A stretch of DNA of 5,993 nt, taken from the NCBI GenBank assembly GCA_021796375.1, contig JAJYJF010000160.1, forward strand, positions 1 to 5,993, written 5' to 3'. The notes under the pieces were generated by a model that was given only the letters and a program-made list of their open reading frames with translations, was not told where the DNA came from and made no database searches. This document shows positions 1 to 5,993 of the stretch, piece after piece. This DNA is from Chloroflexota bacterium. GTDB taxonomy: Bacteria > Chloroflexota > Anaerolineae > Anaerolineales > Anaerolineaceae. The first letter of the stretch is position 1; each line of letters starts with the position of its first letter. The position numbers were made by a program, and so were the translations under genes.

Positions 1-793
1 CCTGATGGTGGGCCGCTCTTTGACGGATATGTATCCTCCGCATGACAATCAGCCGGGCGAGGTGGTTTTAGAGGTCGCTGACCTGTCCGTCGATGGCAAC
101 GTTTATGTGGTCAGTTTTCAGGTCCGCGCCGGGGAGGTGCTCGGGATGGCGGGCCTCGGCGGCAGCGGGCGGACAACCGTCTGCCGGGCGCTGGTTGGCC
201 TGGGAAACATCCATTCCGGGCAGGTCACCTACCGCGGAAAACCGGCGCAGAAAAGCCCGGCGGCGGCCGCCAAAGACGGGATGGTTCTCATCCCGGAGGA
301 CCGCAAGGCGCACGGCCTGGTGCTGAACCAGTCCATGCACTTCAACCTGACCCTCCCGAACCTCTCCCGTTTCCAAAAATTTGGGCTGTTAAGCCCGCGC
401 ATCGAGAAGAAAGTGGTTGGCGATGCGATTAATAGCAATCAGATCCGGCCCTCCAATCCGATGCTGACCGCGGAGAACCTGAGCGGTGGCAACCAGCAGA
501 AGATCGTGGTCGGGAAGTGGCTGCTCACCGATCCAAAGCTGGTCATCTTCGATGAGCCAACCCGAGGGATCGATGTCGGCGCGAAAGCTGAGATCTACGT
601 GCGGATCCGCGATCTGACCCGGAAGGGGATGGCTGTGATCATGTCGTCCTCGGAGCTGCCCGAGCTGCTCGGCATGAGCGACCGGATCCTGGTCTTCCAT
701 GAGGGGCGTCTGGCCGGCACGCTGGAGCGGTCTGAGTTTTCCGAGGAAGCCATCATGCATCTCGCCACGGCGACCGAAAAATCCGCCGCCTGA
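1..793 (+). CDS. RbsA/MglA-type sugar ABC transporter ATP-binding protein, C-terminal part (5' end outside window)
   Basis: This is the second nucleotide-binding domain of a tandem CUT2 ATPase, the cytoplasmic subunit that powers uptake of a sugar or sugar-like solute. The reading frame is open to the left edge (first whole codon at base 2). The opening residues LMVGRSL match the internal linker motif that precedes the C-terminal domain in this family, so the ATG at 5 is not the true start. Family members are about 500 residues, so roughly half is missing. Counting from that Met, visible motifs are: a degenerate Walker A, GLGGSGRTT (50-58), with Arg56 at the usual Lys; IPEDRK (96-101); the signature LSGGNQQK (159-166); Walker B plus D-loop, VIFDEPTRGIDVG (180-192); and SSSELPELLGMSDRI (214-228) where other ABC ATPases carry the H-loop. 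These variations are normal for the RbsA C-terminal half. Two permeases follow directly. The family call is secure, but the substrate cannot be read from the sequence. Confidence 0.95.
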   Translation, partial: LMVGRSLTDMYPPHDNQPGEVVLEVADLSVDGNVYVVSFQVRAGEVLGMAGLGGSGRTTVCRALVGLGNIHSGQVTYRGKPAQKSPAAAAKDGMVLIPEDRKAHGLVLNQSMHFNLTLPNLSRFQKFGLLSPRIEKKVVGDAINSNQIRPSNPMLTAENLSGGNQQKIVVGKWLLTDPKLVIFDEPTRGIDVGAKAEIYVRIRDLTRKGMAVIMSSSELPELLGMSDRILVFHEGRLAGTLERSEFSEEAIMHLATATEKSAA

Positions 794-824
794 TCATGAA
801 GCTCGTCCTGTGTTTCAATCCATC

Positions 825-832
825 AGAAGGTG
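825..832 (+). promoter_or_regulatory. Ribosome binding site of the first sugar permease
   Basis: AGAAGGTG lies 4 bases before the ATG at 837 (6 bases if AGAAGG is taken as the core). It supports that start over the in-frame Met codon at 849, which would be too far away. The 43-base gap after the ATPase stop holds no evident hairpin terminator. Confidence 0.6.
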
Positions 833-836
833 AACT

Positions 837-1835
837 ATGGGCTTAGCGATGCAGAAAGAGAAATTTGGTGAAACCTCTCGCTGGCGCCAGGTCGGTGTGT
901 TTGTCCGCAACAACCCGTCGATCCTGCTGATCTACGGAATTATCGCCCTGATGTGCATTCTTGCTTCCGTCCTGAACCCCGATTTCCGCTCCGCTTCCAA
1001 CCTGTTCAACATCCTGCGCCAATCGATTGTGATCGGTTTGATCGCCATCGGGCAGAGCATGGTCGTCCTGACCGGGGGCGCGGACATGTCCGTCGCGATG
1101 GTGGCCCGCATCGTCGGGCTGGTGGTCGCCACGATCTTCCTGGCTTCCAACAGCTCCGTGGGGCTGATCATCCCCCTGGTCCTCCTGGGGATCGCGGTCG
1201 GGGCGCTGCTGGGAGGCTTCAACGGTTTCCTGATCACTGAGACGCACGCGAACCCCTTCATCATCACGTTTGGGATCGCGAATATCCTGCGGGGCGTCAA
1301 CCTGGCGATTTCCTCCACGCCCATCACCGGCGTGCCGGATGCCTACCTGAACATCTACGATGCGAAGATCGGCATTGCTCCGATCAACGTGATCGTCATG
1401 GGCGTGATCTGGCTGGCAGCCTGGATTTTTCTATCGCGGACCAAGCCGGGGAGAGCGATCTTCGCCGTCGGCGGGTCCGAGAGGGCGGCGCGGCTCTCCG
1501 CGCTCAAGGTCAACTGGACCCTGGCGATGGCTTATATCATGAGCGCGACTTTCGCCGCCCTGGCGGGTTTGTTTCTCCTCTCCCGGACCGGGGTGGGGGA
1601 TCCCAGCGCAGCGGAGGGGATGGATTTCCAATCCATTGTGGCCGTCGCATTGGGCGGGATCAGCCTCTACGGTGGGAAAGGCTCGATTATTGGCACCCTG
1701 GGCGGCGTGCTGATGCTGGTGATCTTGAACAATGTATTCAGCCTGCTGCAGGTCAACATTTATTACCAGCAGCTCGTGCTGGGGATGGTCGTCCTAATCG
1801 CCGTTGCGGCGTATAAGTCGCCGAGGTCAGCATGA
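837..1835 (+). CDS. RbsC-type sugar ABC transporter permease (first of a pair)
   Basis: This is an integral inner-membrane permease of the CUT2 / BPD_transp_2 superfamily (332 residues, usual length for RbsC). It should form half of the channel coupled to the upstream tandem ATPase. A short charged N-terminus leads into a first membrane helix near 28-46. Recognisable family blocks are TGGADMSV (79-86, usually GGIDLSVG), GGFNG then NPFIITFG (126-130 and 139-146), the cytoplasmic ATPase-contacting loop from TKPGRAIFAVGG to ERAARLSAL (202-223), and ALGGISLYGGKGS (271-283). The remaining sequence is mostly hydrophobic, consistent with 8-10 helices. An Arg at position 91 sits just after the GADMSV block in a stretch that is otherwise membrane-like. 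The stop overlaps the next gene's start (ATGA), so the two permeases are probably translationally coupled and made in equal amounts. Substrate is unknown: ribose, xylose, galactose, AI-2, polyols and nucleosides all use relatives of this protein. Confidence 0.93.
   Translation: MGLAMQKEKFGETSRWRQVGVFVRNNPSILLIYGIIALMCILASVLNPDFRSASNLFNILRQSIVIGLIAIGQSMVVLTGGADMSVAMVARIVGLVVATIFLASNSSVGLIIPLVLLGIAVGALLGGFNGFLITETHANPFIITFGIANILRGVNLAISSTPITGVPDAYLNIYDAKIGIAPINVIVMGVIWLAAWIFLSRTKPGRAIFAVGGSERAARLSALKVNWTLAMAYIMSATFAALAGLFLLSRTGVGDPSAAEGMDFQSIVAVALGGISLYGGKGSIIGTLGGVLMLVILNNVFSLLQVNIYYQQLVLGMVVLIAVAAYKSPRSA
1823..1826 (+). promoter_or_regulatory. Ribosome binding site of the second sugar permease
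   Basis: GAGG lies inside the end of the first permease gene, 5 bases before the ATG at 1832. It supports reinitiation at the ATGA overlap rather than at the Met codons further downstream. Confidence 0.55.
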
Positions 1836-2839
1836 ATGAACTTTCCGTAAAACCCAAGCTCGCGGCCGGCCGCTTTTCTGCTTTCCGGCCCTCCCCCCGG
1901 CTGATTCGCGGGGTGGACCTGGCCGGGCAGTGGGCAGCCCCGATCGCCGATCTGGCGATCCTGATCGCCGCCGCGATCCTGGCGCCCGGCTTTTATTCCC
2001 CGACCAATCTGAAGACCATCGTGATCCAGATCGCGGTGCTGGGCATCGTGGCGATCGGGCAGACGCTGGTTCTGCTGGTCCGCTCGATCGACCTCTCGGT
2101 CAGCGCGGTCCTGGCGCTGGGCGCGGTGATCGTGGTCCAGACGACCAGCGGCTCATCCACCCTGGTCACGCTCGTCGAGGCTCTCGCCATCGCCGCGGTT
2201 ATCGGGCTGGCGAACGGGCTGCTGGTGAGCAAGCGGCAGGTGCCTCCCTTTATCGCCACCTATGGGATGCTGGTCTTCGTCCAGGGCGCGCGGCTGGCGG
2301 TCTCGAAAGGGCAGGCCAGCGGCACCGTGCCGGACTTCCTGCGCACCATCGGCTTTGGCCAGCTCGGACCTCTCCCGGTGGCGCTGCTGCTCTGGCTGGC
2401 GTTGAATGGGCTCTTCCTGCTCGTGCTGAAGTACACCCGGTTTGGCCGCTGGATCTACGCGGTGGGCGGCAACCCGGCCGCGTCGCGGTACGCGGGCATT
2501 CGCACGGATGCGATCGTGATCGGCGCCCACGTCATCTGCTCCGTCCTGGCGCTGGTGGGCGGCCTGGTGCTCAGCGGCTATATCGGCTACGTGGATCTCA
2601 ACCTCGGCAGCGATTACAACCTGAATTCGATCGCCGCCGCCATCGTGGGCGGCACGACCTTCACGGGCGGGCGCGGCAACCTGTTTGGGACCGCGGCCGG
2701 GGTGGCTTTGCTGGTGCTGCTTTTAAATCTGGTAGTGGTTTTGGGGCTGCCGATCCACTGGCAGTATGTGATGCAGGGGCTGGTCCTTGTGCTGGCCACG
2801 GCGCTGCAGGGTTTCAGGCAGTTCCTGCTGAGCCGCTAG
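1832..2839 (+). CDS. RbsC-type sugar ABC transporter permease (second of a pair)
   Basis: This second CUT2 / BPD_transp_2 inner-membrane permease (335 residues) probably pairs with the preceding one as a heterodimeric channel, as LsrC and LsrD do. An N-terminal extension of about 35 basic, non-hydrophobic residues comes before the first helix (about 38-53). Family blocks are VRSIDLSVS (83-91), in which the usual GG before IDLSV is replaced by RS; GLANGLLVSK and PPFIATYG (125-134 and 138-145); the ATPase-contacting loop from TRFGRWIYAVGGNPAA to AGI (202-223); and IVGGTTFTGGRGN (271-283). It is clearly divergent from its neighbour along its whole length, so it is not a recent duplicate. It starts at the ATGA overlap. 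It ends 25 bases before the LivH-like gene with no terminator between. The family is certain; the transported molecule is not. Confidence 0.93.
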   Translation: MNELSVKPKLAAGRFSAFRPSPRLIRGVDLAGQWAAPIADLAILIAAAILAPGFYSPTNLKTIVIQIAVLGIVAIGQTLVLLVRSIDLSVSAVLALGAVIVVQTTSGSSTLVTLVEALAIAAVIGLANGLLVSKRQVPPFIATYGMLVFVQGARLAVSKGQASGTVPDFLRTIGFGQLGPLPVALLLWLALNGLFLLVLKYTRFGRWIYAVGGNPAASRYAGIRTDAIVIGAHVICSVLALVGGLVLSGYIGYVDLNLGSDYNLNSIAAAIVGGTTFTGGRGNLFGTAAGVALLVLLLNLVVVLGLPIHWQYVMQGLVLVLATALQGFRQFLLSR

Positions 2840-2852
2840 CCGCCCGGACCCG

Positions 2853-2858
2853 AGGAGG
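2853..2858 (+). promoter_or_regulatory. Strong ribosome binding site setting the GTG start of livH
   Basis: AGGAGG, a perfect Shine-Dalgarno core within GAGGAGGAG, stands 6 bases before GTG at 2865. It decides in favour of the GTG start over the downstream Met at codon 7. It also fills much of the 25-base gap between the two transporters, leaving little room for a promoter or terminator. Confidence 0.8.
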
Positions 2859-2864
2859 AGTTTC

Positions 2865-3737
2865 GTGACGCTGCAAATATTCATGCAAACCATTGTGAAT
2901 GGTCTGTTTACCGGGGGGATCTACGCCCTGGTATCGGTGGGCCTGACCCTGATCTACGGGGTCATGCTGATCCTGAACTTCGCCCACGGCGAGTTCTTGA
3001 TGCTGGGGATGTACATTGCCTTTGGGGCATTCACGCTGTTCGGTATTGACCCGTACGTCTCGGCGCCGATCGCCGCCCTGTTGATCTTTGCCCTGGGCGC
3101 GCTGATCCAGCGCGGCATCATCCAAAGGGTTTTGAACGCTCACCCGCTCAGCCAGATCGTCCTGCTGCTGGGCATCTCCACGCTGCTTATGGGCCTGGTC
3201 CAGTTTTTCCTGTCGGCGAACCCGGTCAACATCCATGTCTCCTATGAGACCTCCGTGATCGCCTTTGCCGGCCTGCGCTTCAGCATCCCGAAGATGGTGG
3301 CTTTCTTTACCGCCCTGGTCATCGCGGTCGGCCTGTATTTCTTCCTGCAGGTGACCAAAACCGGGAAAGCCATCCGCGCGGTATCGCAATCCCGCCCGGC
3401 AGCCCAACTGATGGGGATCAACGTCAACTCCATTTACATGCTGACCTTCGGCATTGGCACCGCCGTGACCGCCGTGGGAGGCGTCTTGCTGACGCCCACC
3501 TACACGATCATCCCCACCGCCGGCCAGGCCTTTTCGGTCATCGCTTTCGTGGTGGTGGTCTTAGGGACCATGGGGAACTTTATCGGGGCTTTCCTGGGCG
3601 GGCTGATCATCGGGGTGGTCGAAGCGCTCGCCGGCTTTTACCTCGGAGGTGATGTGAAGATTATCGCCAGCATGCTGGTGTTTATTTTGATCTTACTGTT
3701 CAAACCAGCGGGGCTGTTTGGGAGGAAGCAAGCATGA
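2865..3737 (+). CDS. livH: LivH-type branched-chain amino acid ABC transporter permease
   Basis: This inner-membrane permease of the HAAT family (290 residues, normal for LivH) forms the translocation path with LivM, driven by LivG and LivF. The N-terminus GLFTGGIYALVSVGLTLIYG (13-32) and NFAHGEFLMLG (38-48) are hallmark LivH sequence. The ATPase-contacting loop runs from TKTGKAIRAVSQS to AAQLMGIN (164-186). Near the end, VVVLGTMGNFIGAFLGGLI (230-248) and FKPAGLFGR (279-287) match the conserved C-terminal region. About eight membrane helices are expected. The GTG start is fixed by the ribosome binding site just upstream. Its last bases overlap livM by an ATGA. The urea permease UrtB is a relative, but UrtB usually carries a long N-terminal extension that is absent here. 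The substrate may be leucine/isoleucine/valine or another amide or carboxylate handled by HAAT systems. Confidence 0.94.
   Translation: MTLQIFMQTIVNGLFTGGIYALVSVGLTLIYGVMLILNFAHGEFLMLGMYIAFGAFTLFGIDPYVSAPIAALLIFALGALIQRGIIQRVLNAHPLSQIVLLLGISTLLMGLVQFFLSANPVNIHVSYETSVIAFAGLRFSIPKMVAFFTALVIAVGLYFFLQVTKTGKAIRAVSQSRPAAQLMGINVNSIYMLTFGIGTAVTAVGGVLLTPTYTIIPTAGQAFSVIAFVVVVLGTMGNFIGAFLGGLIIGVVEALAGFYLGGDVKIIASMLVFILILLFKPAGLFGRKQA
3721..3726 (+). promoter_or_regulatory. Ribosome binding site of livM
   Basis: GGAGGA lies within the last codons of livH, 7 bases before the ATG at 3734. It supports coupled translation at the ATGA overlap. Confidence 0.75.
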
Positions 3738-4801
3738 GCGAGAAGTCAGACACCATCCTGCTGAAGAAATCCTCTCGAAGCTGGCTGCGCTATCTCTTCG
3801 CCAACTGGGAGCGGACCCAGCTTGTCATCAGCTTCGCGCTCATCGCGCTGGTGGGGCTGATTTCGGCCTTTACCAAGTCGCCGTATGTGCTCGGGATTCT
3901 GGTCCTGGCGACTTTATACGCCTTTGTGGGGATTACCTGGAATATCGTAGCGGGGTTCGCGGGCCAGCTGCTCATCGCGCACGTCATTTTCCTCGGGATC
4001 GGGGCTTACACCACCATCGTCCTGAACAACCGCTTCGGGATCACCCCCTGGCTTGGCATCCCGGCGGCAGGGGTGGTCGCCGGCCTGCTGGGGCTGGTGG
4101 TAGCTTTCATCACCCTGCGCTACGGCCTGAAGGCGGATTACTTCGCGCTTTTCACGATCGCACTCCTGGTCACCTTGAAGACGATCTTTCTGAAGTGGAA
4201 ATTCGTCGGCTCGGCGCTTGGCCTGTGGCTGCAGCTCGGCAATGCAAGTTGGAAGAATATGATCTTCTCGACCAAGGAGCCTTACCTGTACATCGCCATG
4301 GGGCTGCTTGCGCTGGGCGTGATCGTGCAGTATCTCATCTACCGCTCGAAGACGGGGAAGTACATGCTGGCCATCCGGGAGGATGAATCCGCGGCGGCTG
4401 CCCTGGGGGTCAACACCTCCCTCTACAAGACCTTGGCGGTGGTGATCGGGGCGGTGATGGCCGGGATCGCCGGGGGATTTTACGTGATGTACGTGGCCTT
4501 CGTCGAGCCTCCGCAGGTATTCGACCTGGGTTTCAACGTCGAGATTGTGATGGCCTCTCCCATTATCGGCGGACTGGGCAGCCTGGCGGGGCCTCTGCTG
4601 GGAGCGTTCCTGAACAAGCCCCTGGCCGAGCTGATCCGCGGGATGCTCTCGGCGGAGACGAGCGGAACCAGCCTGATCATTTACGGGTCGTTCCTCGTCC
4701 TCGCGATCTTATTCCTGCCGCGTGGGATTGCCGGGGCGCTGCAAGATCTGTATAACAAAATCTTCCCGCATTCGGCGGATGATCTGCCGGGAGGGGATTG
4801 A
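3734..4801 (+). CDS. livM: LivM-type branched-chain amino acid ABC transporter permease
   Basis: This is the second HAAT inner-membrane permease (355 residues, within the usual LivM range). A polar, basic N-terminus of about 28 residues precedes the first helix. GFAGQLLIAHVIFLGIGAYT (74-93) corresponds to the LivM hallmark GYAGQLSLGHAAFFGIGAYT, with the His kept. The cytoplasmic coupling loop runs from RSKTGKYMLAIREDESA to ALGVN (204-227). GGLGSLAGPLLGA (279-291) is the conserved region before the last helices, and the C-terminus LFLPRGIAG (326-334) is typical. It should pair with LivH to form the channel. Translation is coupled to livH by the ATGA overlap. livG starts one base after its stop. 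No truncation or frameshift is seen. Confidence 0.94.
   Translation: MSEKSDTILLKKSSRSWLRYLFANWERTQLVISFALIALVGLISAFTKSPYVLGILVLATLYAFVGITWNIVAGFAGQLLIAHVIFLGIGAYTTIVLNNRFGITPWLGIPAAGVVAGLLGLVVAFITLRYGLKADYFALFTIALLVTLKTIFLKWKFVGSALGLWLQLGNASWKNMIFSTKEPYLYIAMGLLALGVIVQYLIYRSKTGKYMLAIREDESAAAALGVNTSLYKTLAVVIGAVMAGIAGGFYVMYVAFVEPPQVFDLGFNVEIVMASPIIGGLGSLAGPLLGAFLNKPLAELIRGMLSAETSGTSLIIYGSFLVLAILFLPRGIAGALQDLYNKIFPHSADDLPGGD
4790..4794 (+). promoter_or_regulatory. Ribosome binding site setting the GTG start of livG
   Basis: GGAGG, within GGGAGGGG, lies in the last codons of livM, 8 bases before GTG at 4803. The longer in-frame start at 4722 would add 27 residues that are merely livM read in another frame, and these match no ABC ATPase N-terminus. 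Confidence 0.75.
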
Positions 4802-4802
4802 C

Positions 4803-5528
4803 GTGACGCTGCTGAATGTTCAGGGGATAACCAAAGCGTTCGGAGGCCTGGTAGCCGTCCATGATTTCAGCTTGAGCATGGATCCGGGCCAGATCGTGGC
4901 GTTGATCGGCCCCAATGGGGCGGGGAAGACGACCGCTTTCAACGTCATCTCGGGGTTTTACCGGGCCAACAGCGGGACGGTTTCCTTCAACGATCAGAAC
5001 ATCACCCACCTGCGGCCCGATCAAATCTGCAAGCTGGGCCTGACCCGCACTTTCCAGGTGGTGCGGCCTTTCCGCGGGATCAGCGTGCTGGATAACGTGA
5101 TGATTGGCGCGTATTCCCGCACGAACGACGCCCGGGTAGCCCGGTCAAAAGCGCTCGAAACCCTGGAGTTCCTGGGGATGCTGCCTGAAGCGGGCCGCCT
5201 GGCCAGCGGGCTGCCCATCGCCGGCCGCAAGCGGCTGGAAATTGCCCGCGCGCTTGCGACGGAGCCCCAGCTGCTGCTGCTGGACGAGACCATGGCCGGC
5301 CTGCGCCCGGCGGAGACCGACGAGGTGATCGGCATGGTGCGGAAAATCCGGGAGAGGGGCACCGGGATCCTCCTGGTGGAACACGTGATGCGGGTGGTGA
5401 TGTCGCTGGCGGAGCGAATTATTGTCCTCCACCACGGGGAGAAGCTGGCAGAGGGGACGCCGGACGCGATCGTCCAGAACCCCCAGGTCATTGATGCCTA
5501 TTTAGGAGAAGCCCATGTTGAAGGTTGA
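4803..5528 (+). CDS. livG: LivG-type branched-chain amino acid ABC transporter ATP-binding protein
   Basis: This cytoplasmic ATPase (241 residues) is one of the two that energise the LivHM channel. The GTG start gives MTLLNVQGITKAFGGLVAV, the standard LivG opening. Motifs are Walker A GPNGAGKTT (36-44), a Q-loop at Gln85 in TRTFQVVRPF (81-90), Walker B LLLLDE (157-162) with catalytic Glu162, and the H-loop at His194 in LLVEHVM. All residues for ATP hydrolysis are present. The signature region reads LPIAGRKRLEIARAL (137-151) instead of the LSGGQ-like or LAYGQQRRLE form, and the D-loop reads DETMAGL (161-167) rather than DEPAAGL. This resembles a known subset of HAAT ATPases and probably does not mean loss of function, since the partner LivF keeps a full signature. 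The end overlaps livF by 14 bases. Some substrate flexibility remains, as for the permeases. Confidence 0.94.
   Translation: MTLLNVQGITKAFGGLVAVHDFSLSMDPGQIVALIGPNGAGKTTAFNVISGFYRANSGTVSFNDQNITHLRPDQICKLGLTRTFQVVRPFRGISVLDNVMIGAYSRTNDARVARSKALETLEFLGMLPEAGRLASGLPIAGRKRLEIARALATEPQLLLLDETMAGLRPAETDEVIGMVRKIRERGTGILLVEHVMRVVMSLAERIIVLHHGEKLAEGTPDAIVQNPQVIDAYLGEAHVEG
5504..5508 (+). promoter_or_regulatory. Ribosome binding site of livF
   Basis: AGGAG lies inside the end of livG, 6 bases before ATG at 5515. It supports that start despite the 14-base overlap with livG. Confidence 0.75.
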
Positions 5529-5993
5529 GGGCATTGATGTTGCCTACGGCGATGTCCAGGTGCTCAAGAACGTGCACCTGGAGGTCAACGCGAAGGAACT
5601 GGTAGCGGTCATCGGCGCCAACGGCGCGGGCAAGACCACCCTGATCAATACCATTTCCGGCATTTTAAAACCGCATAAAGGTACGATTACATTCGATGGG
5701 AAGCGCATCAGCAGCATGCGGGCGGATAAGATCGTCAACGCCGGGATCGTCCAGGTGCCCGAAGGCCGGCTCCTTTTTCCCGACATGACCGTCCGGGAAA
5801 ACCTGGAAATGGGTGGCTACCTGTTGAAGAACCGCCAGCAAGTTCTGCAGCGCATGGATTGGGTCTACGAGCTCTTCCCGCAGCTGAAAGAACGGGACAA
5901 ACAGGCGGCGGGGACCATGTCCGGAGGCGAGCAGCAGATGGTTGCCATCGGGCGCGCGCTGATGGCCGACCCCAAATTGATCATGTTCGACGA
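5515..5993 (+). CDS. livF: LivF-type branched-chain amino acid ABC transporter ATP-binding protein (3' end outside window)
   Basis: This is the second HAAT ATPase. The frame from ATG at 5515 stays open to the window edge, giving 159 whole codons of an expected 230-240. It opens with MLKVEGIDVAYGDVQVLKNV, the usual LivF start. Motifs are Walker A GANGAGKTT (34-42), the LivF hallmark VQVPEGRLLFPDMTVRENL (79-97), the canonical signature MSGGEQQM (135-142), and the start of Walker B, KLIMFD (154-159), where the sequence stops just at the catalytic Glu codon. It should form a heterodimer with LivG on the cytoplasmic face of LivHM. The 14-base overlap with livG suggests coupled translation. The remaining D-loop and H-loop lie beyond the edge, so intactness cannot be judged. 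Confidence 0.93.
   Translation, partial: MLKVEGIDVAYGDVQVLKNVHLEVNAKELVAVIGANGAGKTTLINTISGILKPHKGTITFDGKRISSMRADKIVNAGIVQVPEGRLLFPDMTVRENLEMGGYLLKNRQQVLQRMDWVYELFPQLKERDKQAAGTMSGGEQQMVAIGRALMADPKLIMFD

Noticed and set aside
152..178. Loss of the Walker A Lys in the sugar ATPase domain, suggesting a broken gene
   Set aside because: Arg at this place (GxGRT) is the normal state of the C-terminal domain in RbsA/MglA-type tandem ATPases, and the rest of the domain is intact.
794..836. Possible terminator or promoter in the 43-base gap after the sugar ATPase
   Set aside because: No GC-rich hairpin with a T run and no convincing -35/-10 pair is visible. It looks like a simple intra-operon spacer.
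1930..2868. Long + strand frame (312 codons) inside the second sugar permease
   Set aside because: It is rich in Arg, Gly, Pro and Asp with no recognisable domain and lies wholly within a clear RbsC-type permease. It is a GC-rich shadow frame.
2814..3407. Minus-strand frame of 197 codons opposite livH
   Set aside because: Its composition (many Gln, Asp, Arg, His) is typical of antisense to membrane-protein codons. It has no motif, and the + strand gene is certain.
3718..4386. + strand frame of 222 codons overlapping livH and livM
   Set aside because: It is an out-of-frame reading of livM, His/Arg/Gly-rich, with no domain.
5021..5491. Minus-strand frame of 156 codons opposite livG
   Set aside because: It is Ser/Arg-rich low-complexity sequence antisense to an intact ATPase with all key motifs.
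2865..5993. Urea-type (UrtBCDE) rather than Liv-type transporter
   Set aside because: The LivH-like protein lacks the long N-terminal extension usual in UrtB, and the LivG-like ATPase lacks the UrtD-style signature region. No urea-related gene is in view.

Overview
The window is about 6 kb of fairly GC-rich bacterial DNA. Every gene lies on the + strand and they are packed almost end to end. No RNA gene, mobile element, CRISPR array or repeat was seen. The codon use, the GTG starts and the strong GGAGG-type ribosome binding sites fit a GC-rich free-living bacterium. A Chloroflexota (Anaerolineae-like) origin is a weak guess from general resemblance, because nothing here is a lineage marker.

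The left half (1-2839) is the downstream part of a CUT2 (ribose/galactose/AI-2-like) sugar-type ABC importer. It holds the C-terminal ATPase domain of an RbsA/MglA-type tandem ATPase, cut by the window edge, followed by two different RbsC-type permeases. The permeases overlap each other by an ATGA and probably form a heterodimeric channel.

The right half (2865-5993) is a HAAT-family (branched-chain amino acid type) ABC importer in canonical order: LivH permease, LivM permease, LivG ATPase and LivF ATPase, the last cut by the right edge. LivF starts at an ATG at 5515 and overlaps the end of livG by 14 bases. livG is best started at a GTG at 4803, one base after the livM stop.

Only 25 bases separate the two transporters, with no visible terminator and a strong ribosome binding site in the gap, so all seven genes are probably read on one transcript. 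No periplasmic or lipoprotein solute-binding protein lies inside the window for either system. Those genes, and any catabolic genes that would reveal the substrates, must lie outside it. The families are well known. The less ordinary points are the tandem fusion of two importer classes in one apparent operon, the divergent paired sugar permeases, and the non-canonical ABC signature sequence of LivG.
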